Below the pieces are notes generated by a model. The model was not told the DNA's origin and did no database searches. It was given only the letters and a program-made list of their open reading frames with translations. From NCBI GenBank assembly GCA_025055285.1, contig JANWXM010000032.1, forward strand, positions 1 through 38,302: a stretch of DNA of 38,302 nucleotides. Reading direction: 5' to 3'. Made by a program: the position numbers and the translations under genes. Below are positions 8,118-16,400 of this stretch, piece by piece. Numbering within the stretch: position 1 is the stretch's first letter; the number at the start of each line of letters is the position of its first letter. Source of the DNA: Saprospiraceae bacterium (GTDB lineage: Bacteria > Bacteroidota > Bacteroidia > Chitinophagales > Saprospiraceae).

Positions 8118-9068
8118 CTAGAGTTCCTTTCGCCGTTCCCAGTAGTTAATTTCCTCTATCTCCTCTAAGATAGCCAAATAATTAAAATACCGCAGCTCAC
8201 TTACTTTTCCCCGCTCTAGAGATAGACGCACGGCGCATTCTGGTTCATTGCGATGCAGACAGGCTGCACCAAAGCGACATTGCGCCGACAAATGAAAAAA
8301 TTCGCGAAAAGAATGTGCGACATTTTGTGGGTCTAAATTATTGAAGGAAAGCGTCTTGATACCTGGCGTATCGATAACATGACCGCCAAAATCCAAATCC
8401 AACATCTCCGCAAACGTGGTAGTGTGCTTGCCCTTGCCCGAATAGTCGCTTAATTCACCCACCCGCAAATTTAAATGAGGCTGGATAGCGTTGATCAGAC
8501 TACTCTTTCCTACGCCTGATTGGCCAGCCAGCAAAGTCCTCTTATCTCGAAGCACTTCTTTGACTTTTTCCAATCCTTTTCGTTCTACGACAGAGGTGGC
8601 TAACACGGAATAACCGATCTTCTCATAAATGGCCTTCATCTCAAAGAATATGTCTACGGCCCTTTCGTCGTATAAATCACCTTTATTGAATACAATGATT
8701 ACAGGAATCTCATGAGGTTCTGTCATGAGTAGAAATCGGTCTATGAACCCAGGTTTGAGGTCGGGCTGCACAACAGTAGTAATAAGCATAGCCTGATCGA
8801 TGTTTGCGGCCAGCAGATGCAGGTCATGCTTACGACGTGGTGACTGACGCACTACGTAATTGCGACGGGGTAAGATTTGAGTAATCAGACCTTGCCCTTC
8901 CCTCTCAGGCCTTATTTCAACCCGGTCTCCAACCGCTACTGGGTTAGTAAGAGGTAGATCTTCAAGGCGAAATTTCCCTAAGATGCGACATTTCCATATC
9001 GCCCCGTCTTCGTCCAGACGAACCCAGTACCAACTTCCCGTAGACCGAATAACCGTTCCAGTTTGCAT
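8118..9068 (-). CDS. rsgA: ribosome small-subunit biogenesis GTPase RsgA
   Basis: Circularly permuted GTPase of 316 residues that helps late maturation of the 30S subunit. An OB-fold occupies about residues 1-70. The GTPase motifs come in permuted order: G4 (FNKGD, about 127), G1 (GQSGVGKSSLIN, about 182) and G3 (DTPGI, about 232). A C-terminal zinc-binding segment, CRFGAACLHRNEPEC, has the Cys-Cys-His-Cys ligands. The ATG at 9068 is chosen; the frame extends three codons further only by using a TTG. A -7-like box (CACCTTTG, one mismatch) lies almost on the start codon, so a very short leader is possible. Confidence 0.95.
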   Translation of the reverse strand: MQTGTVIRSTGSWYWVRLDEDGAIWKCRILGKFRLEDLPLTNPVAVGDRVEIRPEREGQGLITQILPRRNYVVRQSPRRKHDLHLLAANIDQAMLITTVVQPDLKPGFIDRFLLMTEPHEIPVIIVFNKGDLYDERAVDIFFEMKAIYEKIGYSVLATSVVERKGLEKVKEVLRDKRTLLAGQSGVGKSSLINAIQPHLNLRVGELSDYSGKGKHTTTFAEMLDLDFGGHVIDTPGIKTLSFNNLDPQNVAHSFREFFHLSAQCRFGAACLHRNEPECAVRLSLERGKVSELRYFNYLAILEEIEEINYWERRKEL

Positions 9069-9077
9069 AGCGGGCAA

Positions 9078-9337
9078 AGGTGCAAAAAAGATTATAGAAA
9101 AATAATGGCATAGCCTTCACTTCACTATTAATCTCTGATAATCAACATTTTAAAAACAAAATAAAACCATTTAAGATGGCAATATTTGTTAAAATTGAGT
9201 GCACAACCATAATCATTCCCTTGAAATGTTTTTTCTTCGCCTCTGCTAAAAGCTTTTTCTAATAGAACATCTTACGACTTGTGTTGAACTTTTTTTGCTG
9301 CCTAGCAGACTTTTCTAGTTTATTTTTAATAAAAATG
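9078..9337. other. AT-rich intergenic stretch upstream of the M23 promoter
   Basis: Very AT-rich divergent region between rsgA and the M23 peptidase. It contains a short hairpin CCAT-TTAAG-ATGG and no credible coding frame. Confidence 0.5.
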
Positions 9338-9369
9338 TTTGGTTATTATTAATTTCATAAATACTTTTG
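9338..9369 (+). promoter_or_regulatory. Bacteroidota-type promoter of the M23 peptidase gene
   Basis: TTTG at 9338-9341, 20 bases, then TACTTTTG at 9362-9369: a full match to the phylum consensus with ideal spacing. Transcription should begin near 9376, giving a leader of about 177 bases before the ATG at 9553. Confidence 0.68.
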
Positions 9370-9371
9370 TG

Positions 9372-9552
9372 CGTCGTTTGACGAAAGCGCCGAACGGCAG
9401 AACCGGCCTGAGTCATCAAGAGGTGGGCGCCGGCTCCATCCCGTTACCGAATGGAGGCATTCAAGTACTTTGAATTTAATCTGCAGTCGTCCACGCCAGG
9501 GCCTATCACTGCGATAGTCATGGAAACGATGACTTAGGTAAAAACCGACCTT
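9372..9552 (+). promoter_or_regulatory. highly structured 5' leader of the M23 peptidase gene
   Basis: At least five hairpins can be drawn: CGTC/GACG (9372-9383, at the very 5' end), CTCCAT/ATGGAG (9434-9456), TTCAA/TTGAA (9460-9474), CTATC/GATAG (9503-9517) overlapping AGTCAT/ATGACT (9516-9534), and AGGT/ACCT (9536-9551) just before the start codon. In addition CCGGC (9403-9407) can pair with GCCGG (9429-9433), or GCGCC (9387-9391) with GGCGC (9426-9430); these compete. The leader is more GC-rich than the AT-rich DNA just upstream. I do not recognise a known riboswitch class. It could be a cis-regulatory RNA. Confidence 0.5.
9451..9537 (+). CDS. putative 28-residue upstream ORF
   Basis: ATG to TAG frame of 29 codons beginning MEAFKYFEF and ending IVMETMT, lying inside the structured leader and stopping 15 bases before the M23 start codon. 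Its ATG is in the 3' arm of the CTCCAT/ATGGAG hairpin. No Shine-Dalgarno sequence or homology is evident. It may be a translated leader peptide or a chance frame. Confidence 0.3.
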   Translation: MEAFKYFEFNLQSSTPGPITAIVMETMT

Positions 9553-10536
9553 ATGGGCAGGAAAGAAACTTTTGTCTACAACACGCAGACCCTCAGTTAC
9601 GAAAAGGTTGTCACACCGATTAGAACGAGAATCCTTCGGGCGTTTGGCTTTCTGTCAGCCGTCATAGTAACTGCAATCGGCCTACTTGCGTTGCTTTATC
9701 ATCATTTTCCGTCTCCGCGTGAGAAAGAATTATTGGCCGAGATTGAGCAAATGGAGCGAAAATTCGCCCAGCTCAACGAAGAAATGAACGAAATGTCCAA
9801 TCTGCTTCAGCGAATCCAGGAGCGCGATGCCTATGTTCATCGGGCAATCTTTGGTATGGACCCCATAGACCCTGACGTCTGGAAAGCCGGTACAGGCGGC
9901 CACGAAGTGCATCCTGAAGCAAAAGCCTTTAAATACGGAGGGGATGTCATCCAGCGCACACTTAATCAAATGGACGTATTGCGGCAGCAACTTCTCCTCC
10001 AGGCTCGCTCTTTGGACACTATCATGGCCCTAGCTAAAGACCAGCAGAAGATGCTAGCAAGCATACCCAGCATCAAGCCCGTGCGCGAAGATAAGTTGCA
10101 GAAAAGTTTGAATGTCCTCTCAGGTTTCGGGTACCGCATACATCCCGTATATAAAATTCGAAAGTTTCATCAAGGCGTCGACTTCCCAGCACGCATTGGC
10201 ACACCCGTCCAAGCAACAGGCGACGGTGTAGTAGTTGAAGCTGGCTGGCATCAAGGCTACGGAAATTGTGTGCGCATCAACCATGGCTATGGCTATGAGA
10301 CGTGGTATGCTCACTTGCATAGAATGAGCGTTCGTGCAGGTGAGCGCGTCAAAAAAGGCCAGAAGATTGGCGAGGTAGGAGATACAGGCTTATCTACAGC
10401 ACCTCACTTGCATTACGAAGTGCATTACAAAGGAAAGCCTATCAACCCAATCCACTTCTGCATGGATAATCTTACACCCCAAGAGTATCAAGAACTCGTA
10501 AACAGGGCAAGCATCGCCAATCAGTCGCTAGATTAA
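9553..10536 (+). CDS. membrane-anchored M23 family metallopeptidase
   Basis: Predicted peptidoglycan endopeptidase, or its activator-like relative, of 327 residues. A short cytoplasmic N-terminus is followed by one transmembrane helix at about 30-50 and a coiled-coil at about 55-95 (EIEQMERKFAQLNEEMNEM). The LytM/M23 domain covers about 190-305. Zinc ligands are visible: HQGVD (His206 and Asp210) and HLHYE (His285/His287), so it should be catalytically competent, unlike degenerate EnvC/NlpD types. The ATG at 9553 is the only start that keeps the hydrophilic N-terminus, helix and coiled-coil. It is probably a cell-wall remodelling enzyme in the periplasm, monocistronic with a long folded leader. 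Confidence 0.92.
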   Translation: MGRKETFVYNTQTLSYEKVVTPIRTRILRAFGFLSAVIVTAIGLLALLYHHFPSPREKELLAEIEQMERKFAQLNEEMNEMSNLLQRIQERDAYVHRAIFGMDPIDPDVWKAGTGGHEVHPEAKAFKYGGDVIQRTLNQMDVLRQQLLLQARSLDTIMALAKDQQKMLASIPSIKPVREDKLQKSLNVLSGFGYRIHPVYKIRKFHQGVDFPARIGTPVQATGDGVVVEAGWHQGYGNCVRINHGYGYETWYAHLHRMSVRAGERVKKGQKIGEVGDTGLSTAPHLHYEVHYKGKPINPIHFCMDNLTPQEYQELVNRASIANQSLD

Positions 10537-10627
10537 AGAAGATAGAGCGAAAGAACACTATATAATAATTTAGGTATTTGCTCCTTATATGTGAAGAAGG
10601 ACGAAGGGAGCACAAGTTGCAGAAGAA

Positions 10628-10649
10628 AGAGGCCGCGTATTACGCCTCT
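10628..10649 (-). terminator. weak terminator-like hairpin after bcp
   Basis: AGAGGC and GCCTCT form a 6-pair stem spanning the bcp stop codon. On the minus strand TTTCTTCT follows. It would end the rocD-flippase-bcp gene run, but the stem is short. Confidence 0.3.
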
Positions 10650-11095
10650 AACAGCTGCACAGCGTGATTTTTCGTATCTACATCGGTGACGATGCGCTCA
10701 ATGCGCCCTTGCTCATCAATAATAAAAGTGGTACGGTGAATGCCATCAAAGGTGCGCCCCATAAACTTTTTAGGCCCCCAAACGCCATAAGCTTCGGCCA
10801 CCTTGTGGTCTTCGTCAGCCAATAAGCTAAAAGGCAAATTGTATTTCTCGATAAATTTCACGTGCTTCCTTGCCGAATCGGGACTAACCCCTAAAATAGC
10901 GTATCCTCTCGAAACAAATTGGGCGTAATGATCGCGCAAACTACACGCCTCAGCCGTACATCCGGGAGTGTCGTCCTTGGGATAAAAATAGAGCACCAGT
11001 TTCTTGCCCCTAAAATCAGAGAGGCGAACAGTTTCGCCTTTTTCATTGATTGCTGTAAAGTCAGGCGCAATATCTCCTTCTTTTAAGTGGAACAT
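10640..11095 (-). CDS. bcp: thioredoxin-dependent thiol peroxidase (Bcp/PrxQ)
   Basis: Peroxiredoxin of 151 residues that reduces hydrogen peroxide and organic hydroperoxides using thioredoxin. The active-site stretch [14 protein letters not shown] carries the peroxidatic Cys46 and the resolving Cys51, the spacing typical of the Bcp/PrxQ subgroup. FYPKDDTPG and the later [21 protein letters not shown] also fit. Length is normal. It is the last gene of a minus-strand run, 20 bases after the flippase stop, so it is probably co-transcribed with it. No functional link to the upstream genes is apparent. Confidence 0.95.
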   Translation of the reverse strand: MFHLKEGDIAPDFTAINEKGETVRLSDFRGKKLVLYFYPKDDTPGCTAEACSLRDHYAQFVSRGYAILGVSPDSARKHVKFIEKYNLPFSLLADEDHKVAEAYGVWGPKKFMGRTFDGIHRTTFIIDEQGRIERIVTDVDTKNHAVQLLEA

Positions 11096-11115
11096 AGCGA
11101 AAGCATTTTGCCGCG

Positions 11116-12594
11116 TTATAACATCTGCCCTTGCAGAGTGGTTTTATTCCAGCGAAAGATACCCCATACGAACAGGCTCCATAGGATCGCTCCCAAAAGT
11201 AAATATACTTCAGAAGGAACCGATAAAGCCGCTTTCAATAGCCGGTGGATGAGGTAAAATATCCATGCTCCAACGAGGTAAGCGGCCATACGTCCTAGAG
11301 GATAAGGCACCGGATAATGTCGAAAACCTAAGTACCAAGTGGCAACACACATAAAGACGTAGCAAATCAACGTCACCCAAGCAGCGCCGTAGTAGCCAAA
11401 ACGCGGGATAAGCCAAAGATTAAGTCCTATCGTTAGTACTGCTCCAGCAATCGAAAGCCACGCATTCAGCCCTGTGCGATCCTTAAGCCGATACCAAGCA
11501 GAAAAATTGTAGTAAATTCCTAAAAATACGTTTGCCATCAAAAGGACAGGTACAACGTGTAGCCCTGACCAGTATGTTGGTGCAATGAAATATTTTATAA
11601 CATCTATGAAAAGCAAAATAGCCAACATGCCCATTGCAGCAGCAGCCGTAAACCATTCTGTTACACGAGCCTGATTTTGCAGGGCGTTGGCTGCATAGGC
11701 ATTGCGGAAGAAGAACGGTTCTGCTGCATACCGATATGCCTGAGTAAACAAAGAAATCAGTGCCGCAAGTTTGTAGTTGGCTCCAAAGATACCAACCTGG
11801 GCTAAATTTTCCTCGATAGAACCAGGCAAAAGATATTTAAGCATCGCCCGACTAAACATCTCATCCACTATGCCTGCAAAACTCACAACAACCAATGGAG
11901 CCGAATAAGCAACCATGCGCTGCCATTGATGAGCATCGAACACAAGCCTTATGCGGCGCAGTTGAGGCCACAAGAGCAATAGCGCGACGGCACTAGCTAC
12001 TAAATTAGAGAGGAAAATATAGCTCACTGGGTCTTCCGGCGACCACAAGGCGCGTACCCAATTGAGTCCCTGTTGATTGGCCCAAGGGCAAAAGAGCAGC
12101 CAAAATAAGTTCATACCGATGTTTACTCCTATGCTCGTCAGTCGGATGGCTGCAAAACGCAGCGGACGCTGCTCCATGCGCAGACGCGCAAGCGGTAACT
12201 CAGCCAAACAATCCAAACTTAAAATCAGGGCAAACCAACGCACGTACTCAGGGTGATCTGGATAGCGGAGCACCGCTGCTAGTTGAGGAGCAAAAACGAG
12301 CAACAGGGCTACGACAAACGCCGTAGAGACCAGGAGCGACCACATCCCTGTGCTGTACACGCGTTCGCGGTCTGTTTCAGGCGTACCAAAACGAAAAAAA
12401 GCAGCTTCCATGCGGTACGACAGCACCACCATGACAAAAGCCGACAACGCGTATAAGTCAACTACTACTCCGTATTCTGCAGTCGAAGTCAGCACACGCG
12501 TGTAAAACGGCACTAGTAAGACGTTGAGCAAGCGCCCCACAATACTGCTCAGCCCGTACACAGCCGTTTCCAGAGCCAACTTCTTAACGGACAT
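11116..12594 (-). CDS. polysaccharide/lipid-linked oligosaccharide flippase (MOP superfamily)
   Basis: Integral inner-membrane protein of 492 residues with about 12-14 hydrophobic helices. The N-terminus [28 protein letters not shown] is characteristic of Wzx-like polysaccharide biosynthesis proteins. Charged YxxR-type loops ([27 protein letters not shown]) also fit. It would flip undecaprenyl-linked oligosaccharides for surface glycan synthesis. Its exact substrate is unknown and MurJ-like activity cannot be excluded. It follows the ornithine aminotransferase gene by 22 bases. The start ATG at 12594 is preceded on its strand by a purine-poor stretch, as is usual here. Confidence 0.88.
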   Translation of the reverse strand: MSVKKLALETAVYGLSSIVGRLLNVLLVPFYTRVLTSTAEYGVVVDLYALSAFVMVVLSYRMEAAFFRFGTPETDRERVYSTGMWSLLVSTAFVVALLLVFAPQLAAVLRYPDHPEYVRWFALILSLDCLAELPLARLRMEQRPLRFAAIRLTSIGVNIGMNLFWLLFCPWANQQGLNWVRALWSPEDPVSYIFLSNLVASAVALLLLWPQLRRIRLVFDAHQWQRMVAYSAPLVVVSFAGIVDEMFSRAMLKYLLPGSIEENLAQVGIFGANYKLAALISLFTQAYRYAAEPFFFRNAYAANALQNQARVTEWFTAAAAMGMLAILLFIDVIKYFIAPTYWSGLHVVPVLLMANVFLGIYYNFSAWYRLKDRTGLNAWLSIAGAVLTIGLNLWLIPRFGYYGAAWVTLICYVFMCVATWYLGFRHYPVPYPLGRMAAYLVGAWIFYLIHRLLKAALSVPSEVYLLLGAILWSLFVWGIFRWNKTTLQGQML

Positions 12595-12616
12595 AAGGGA
12601 GCAGGATATTGGGCAC

Positions 12617-13861
12617 CTAAAACGTCAAGACGACGCTCTCGATAATGCTACAGGCTGCGTCCATCTCATCATCCGTAATGACTAAGGGCGGCGCAAGGCG
12701 GATAATGTTACCATGAGTAGGCTTAGCCAAAAGTCCATTTTCAGCAAGTTTCAGGCAGAGGTTCCAGGCCATTTGACCATCTGAAGTATCGTTGATTACG
12801 AGGGCATTGAGCAAGCCCTTGCCTCGTACCGTAAGGATTAAATCGGGGCGCCTCTCCCGCAATACACTCATTCGTTGGCGAAAGACTCTACCCTGCCGCT
12901 CAGCATTTTCAGCCAAACGCTCGTCGCGCAACACTTGAAGCGCTTCCATCGCCACTGCACACGCTAACGGGTTGCCTCCGAAGGTAGAGCCATGCTCACC
13001 AGGCTTGATAGTGAGCATGATTTCGTTAGAAGAGAGCACGGCACTCACCGGTAAAACACCGCCTGAGAGGGCCTTGCCCAACACTAAAATATCGGGTCGA
13101 ACGCCAAAATGATCGCAGCAAAGCATACGACCCGTTCGGCCAAGGCCCGTTTGAACTTCATCAGCAATCATGAGGACGTTGTAGCGAGTACACAAGGCGC
13201 GCACACCTGGCAGATAATTATCGTTTGGCACTACAACTCCTGCCTCACCTTGTATCGGCTCAAGCATGAAACCAGCCACCGTAGGATCTTGAAGCGCCTC
13301 CTCCAAGGCAGCCAAGTCGTCGTAGGGAATAATGATATAGCCTGGCATGAAGGGCCCAAAATCTCGATACGAGAGCGGATCGGTAGAAGAGGAAATCGCG
13401 GCTAGGGTGCGGCCCCAGAAGTTGCCCTGCACAAAAATCATTTTTGCCTGATTCTCGGGCACACCTTTGACCCGATAGGCCCAATGGCGAGCCAATTTAA
13501 CAGCAGTTTCTCCCGCTTCAACTCCGGTGTTCATCGGTAGAACACGGTCATAGCCAAAGAAGCGGGTAATGAATTCGGCATAAGGGCCTAATAAATTATT
13601 GTAGAAGGCGCGAGAGGTCAAGGTAAGCTTCTGAGCTTGCTCGATCAAAGCACGAACAATGCGCGGATGGCAGTGGCCCTGATTAACAGCGCTATATGCC
13701 GACAAAAAGTCGAAATACTGCTTCCCCTCTACATCCCATACGTATACACCTTGCCCGCGTTCGAGCACTACAGGTATGGGATGATAATTGCGAGCGTTGT
13801 ATCGCTCTTCTAAGGCTATAAAATGAGCGGAAGTTGCAACAGAAATGGCGCTTGTATTCAT
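12617..13861 (-). CDS. rocD: ornithine--oxo-acid transaminase
   Basis: PLP-dependent class III aminotransferase of 414 residues that converts ornithine and 2-oxoglutarate to glutamate semialdehyde and glutamate, linking arginine breakdown to proline. [21 protein letters not shown] at the N-terminus, [30 protein letters not shown], the PLP Asp in [13 protein letters not shown] and the Schiff-base Lys in [14 protein letters not shown] strongly match ornithine aminotransferase rather than ArgD. The ATG at 13861 was chosen because the family sequence begins there and a -7 box lies at 13880-13887; a 28-codon extension upstream is not family-like. It is the first gene of the run rocD, flippase, bcp. 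Confidence 0.93.
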   Translation of the reverse strand: MNTSAISVATSAHFIALEERYNARNYHPIPVVLERGQGVYVWDVEGKQYFDFLSAYSAVNQGHCHPRIVRALIEQAQKLTLTSRAFYNNLLGPYAEFITRFFGYDRVLPMNTGVEAGETAVKLARHWAYRVKGVPENQAKMIFVQGNFWGRTLAAISSSTDPLSYRDFGPFMPGYIIIPYDDLAALEEALQDPTVAGFMLEPIQGEAGVVVPNDNYLPGVRALCTRYNVLMIADEVQTGLGRTGRMLCCDHFGVRPDILVLGKALSGGVLPVSAVLSSNEIMLTIKPGEHGSTFGGNPLACAVAMEALQVLRDERLAENAERQGRVFRQRMSVLRERRPDLILTVRGKGLLNALVINDTSDGQMAWNLCLKLAENGLLAKPTHGNIIRLAPPLVITDDEMDAACSIIESVVLTF

Positions 13862-13879
13862 AGGAAATGAATTTGATGG

Positions 13880-13887
13880 CAAAGATA
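13880..13887 (-). promoter_or_regulatory. putative -7 box of the rocD-flippase-bcp gene run
   Basis: On the minus strand TATCTTTG matches TAnnTTTG, 18 bases before the ATG at 13861, implying a leader of about 12 bases. No -33 match. It supports the shorter rocD start. Confidence 0.45.
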
Positions 13888-13984
13888 GCCCTTGTAACGA
13901 CCGAAAAAGGCGAGCAGGTGACTTTCGAAGCCTTTCTGGCGCCAATAAGAAAGCTTTTAGCCGTATCTAACGAGCTTATCTTCC

Positions 13985-14034
13985 AAAAAAAGAGACTCGC
14001 TATCCCGTCTTTTCAGCGATGGAATAGCGAGTCT
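13985..14034 (-). terminator. intrinsic terminator of the MltA gene
   Basis: AGACTCGCTAT (13993-14003) and ATAGCGAGTCT (14024-14034) form a perfect 11-pair stem. Read on the minus strand it is followed by CTTTTTTT (13992-13985). It begins 22 bases after the stop codon of the MltA gene. Confidence 0.8.
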
Positions 14035-14056
14035 TGAAAAGTAAGATAGCCCTTCT

Positions 14057-15121
14057 CTACTGCTTAGGTAGAAGAAGCCAAAGGCGCCCGTAGCCATTAA
14101 TTTTTCGGGCCTCTTGCAGCCCTTTCTTACCTATACCGCCGTACAAATCTAAGCGTTTGGTGGTTAAAATGGCACCGCCGCGGTCTTGTGCAAAGAGAAG
14201 GCGATAGGTATAGCCTTTTAGTTGGCCTTTCTCATCTACATCAGGAAGCTCTGCCAGCAAGGTCGCGCCTAGAGGGATGTAGTTCGGGTCAACGGCCACA
14301 GAATAACCAGCCGTTAGAGGGAAGAAACCAGCGCCGATTACATCGGAGTTGCTCATGCGCTTGAAGAACACGTACCGACCTCCGCGCCCCTTGACAGAGC
14401 TGTGAAAGCCGAAGTGCTCTCGCTTACCATCTGGATACTCCACCCAGCAAGAACCTTGCATCTGAGCATCAGCTAATTCTTTCTTGCTGCGGACCCAGGC
14501 TAATTCTAGACCCTTACCCTCTAGCGCTCCGGCCTCAATGGCGGCAGGCGAAGGGACTGGTCCATCGGGGCGACGCAGGATAGGCACCGAATATTCGGAG
14601 GTACGCACTCGGCTAGCTGGTATGATCGGTGTGTAATAACCCGTAATGCGCACGCGATCGTCTTTGAGGTCGGTCTTGACAGCGTAAAAGTCGAAGCGAT
14701 CCACTAATGCTTCTGGCTGAAGCACCTGACACGCTTGGAGCAACTCAATAACGCGAGCCATCTCGGCCTTGCTTATACCCTTTACAGGATATTCTTTGAC
14801 GTCGGGGCGCTTTAAATAATTGGCTTGCTCATACATCGCCTGAAGCATATCGGCGTCATAGGGCAGATATGGTAAAGTGTCAGGAGTAGTATGACGCAGA
14901 ACCTGCGGATTAACCTGGCGACGCAAGATCATGGGCTTCCAGCGCACTGGAGGCGCCATCAGAGCGATACGCGCTAACGCTTCAGAGGTGAACGCTTCAG
15001 AAGCAACGATGTTGGCTTTTGCAGCGTTTGTCGAAGATACAGATTTACTTCCCCAGTCTAAAACAAGCAGAAGCGGTACAATAAGAAGTAATAAAGCAAA
15101 AAATAACAATTTTCTTAGCAT
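14057..15121 (-). CDS. mltA: MltA-type lytic murein transglycosylase
   Basis: Predicted peptidoglycan lytic transglycosylase of 354 residues, cutting the MurNAc-GlcNAc bond with formation of 1,6-anhydroMurNAc. An N-terminal hydrophobic segment (LLFFALLLLIVPLLLVLDWG) targets it to the envelope; no lipobox Cys follows, so it is probably anchored or cleaved rather than lipidated. RITGYYTPIIPASR and VLRRPDGP-like segments start the MltA domain. The C-terminal 3D domain contains LFAQDRGGAI, where the Asp is the expected catalytic acid. LELAWV and FFPLTAGYSVAVDPNYIPLGATLLA are also typical. It ends at a strong terminator. Confidence 0.9.
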   Translation of the reverse strand: MLRKLLFFALLLLIVPLLLVLDWGSKSVSSTNAAKANIVASEAFTSEALARIALMAPPVRWKPMILRRQVNPQVLRHTTPDTLPYLPYDADMLQAMYEQANYLKRPDVKEYPVKGISKAEMARVIELLQACQVLQPEALVDRFDFYAVKTDLKDDRVRITGYYTPIIPASRVRTSEYSVPILRRPDGPVPSPAAIEAGALEGKGLELAWVRSKKELADAQMQGSCWVEYPDGKREHFGFHSSVKGRGGRYVFFKRMSNSDVIGAGFFPLTAGYSVAVDPNYIPLGATLLAELPDVDEKGQLKGYTYRLLFAQDRGGAILTTKRLDLYGGIGKKGLQEARKINGYGRLWLLLPKQ

Positions 15122-15337
15122 GACGGAGAACCGATTTTGGGTTGTGTTGATGAGTAATTCAGAGGATTCGTCAATGTGTCTTTGGATTAGACAACAGTTC
15201 TCTTTCTTTTTATCTCCTCCTTAAGCAAATTGAATGCCGAAAAAACGCGAACACCTTCTTTTTTATTCCGCCTTTAGAAAACGTTAACACCAATGCATTT
15301 GATAATCAATTAGTTGTAGTTCAACGTTTGCAAATCG

Positions 15338-15904
15338 CTAAAAATTCCATTTTCCGCTTCTCTTTCCCTCGTTAGCCGCTAACAGGGACGCTACCGATAG
15401 CGCATCGGTAATCCGACCGTCTAGCGCCATTTGCACGGCCTCGGCAAAAGGAAGTCGGCGAAGCTGAAGTTGTTCTGTTTCCTCGGGTTGTGCCGCTCCT
15501 ATCTCTAGTTGTTGAGCTAAGAATGCAACAGCGCATTCGTCAGTGACGCTATTCGACAAATGCAGTTCGAGTAATTGAGTCCACTGCTTTGCGCGAATGC
15601 CTGTTTCCTCGAGTAGTTCTCGCTGCGCAGTTATCAACGGTGGCTCATGCGAGGGGCCGCCACCTTCCGGTATTTCCCAACTATACTGATCTAGCGTATA
15701 GCGATATTGCCCTACTAGCCAGGTATATCCGTGCTCATCCACAGGAACAATCCCGATGGCCAGGTTTTTAAAGTGCACTACGCCATAAATCCCCTCCTTT
15801 CCTGCAGGCGTAATGACCTTTCGATGGGTTACGCAAATCCAGGGGTTGTCGTAAACCTGGATAATTTCCGTCGTCTTCCATGGGTTAGAATTAAATTTAG
15901 ACAT
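15338..15904 (-). CDS. Nudix hydrolase, ADP-ribose pyrophosphatase-like
   Basis: Nudix enzyme of 188 residues that hydrolyses nucleoside diphosphates linked to another group. The Nudix box is complete: it starts at GGGPSHE, continues through ITAQRELLEETGI and fits GX5EX7REUXEEXGU. The protein resembles the NUDIX5/ADP-ribose branch: an N-terminal strand KTTEIIQVYDNPWICVTHRKV, then VVHFKNLAIGIVPVDEHGYTWLVGQYRY, then WEIPEGG. It is cytoplasmic. ADP-ribose or a nucleotide sugar is the likely substrate, by family. It stands alone on the minus strand. Confidence 0.9.
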   Translation of the reverse strand: MSKFNSNPWKTTEIIQVYDNPWICVTHRKVITPAGKEGIYGVVHFKNLAIGIVPVDEHGYTWLVGQYRYTLDQYSWEIPEGGGPSHEPPLITAQRELLEETGIRAKQWTQLLELHLSNSVTDECAVAFLAQQLEIGAAQPEETEQLQLRRLPFAEAVQMALDGRITDALSVASLLAANEGKRSGKWNF

Positions 15905-16400
15905 CTGATCCTGTTATTCAATCCCTTTTCTATCGTATTGGTCGAATGCTCTCCTAGGCCACAAAATTTCACCGACTTTAGCACCACAAATCAAGGGCGC
16001 AAAGACATACACGTCTCCTTCCCACCTTCGGTGAGCGCCTCTTCCTTCTCCCAAGACGGATTTTGAAAGCCTAGTTCATCGGCTCTTTGTTTTTATCCCG
16101 CCTGCCATCCCCCCTTTTAGTTATAGGTGTAGATGTGACGGAGGACGAGAGGAGTTTCTTTCGAATTGGTGCAAAATATTCCTGCGCAAAATCCTGTCGA
16201 ATCCTGAAGGCAGAATAGCAAAGGAAGACGGAGATTGATTCATAAACGGCAGGCTGCTGATGACGAGGAGAAATCATTACATACTAGATATCCCAATAAC
16301 CGGGCCAATTGTTACTCATCCGGCCCTCCTGAGTAAAAAATTTTTAATCGGCTTATGCCTCCCGCCAACATTCATCCTTGAGAAAATGGAATTTGGCGTT
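15905..16400. other. intergenic stretch before the T9SS-exported protein
   Basis: Divergent region of about 500 bases. Hairpin-capable arms are GGGCC (16302-16306) with GGCCC (16322-16326), and ACTCA (16314-16318) with TGAGT (16330-16334). The second pair is followed by an A/T-rich tract. The two share bases and exclude each other. No TAnnTTTG promoter was found and no reading frame is convincing. Confidence 0.45.

Noticed and set aside
9372-9460. Resemblance of the M23 leader to c-di-GMP (GEMM) or c-di-AMP (ydaO) riboswitches
   Set aside because: Pieces such as GCCGAA and GTTACCGA look similar, but the conserved core strings and helix order of those classes as I know them are not present. 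A covariance-model search would settle it.
13862-13945. 28-codon N-terminal extension of ornithine aminotransferase
   Set aside because: Not family-like, and a -7 box lies inside it just upstream of the chosen ATG.
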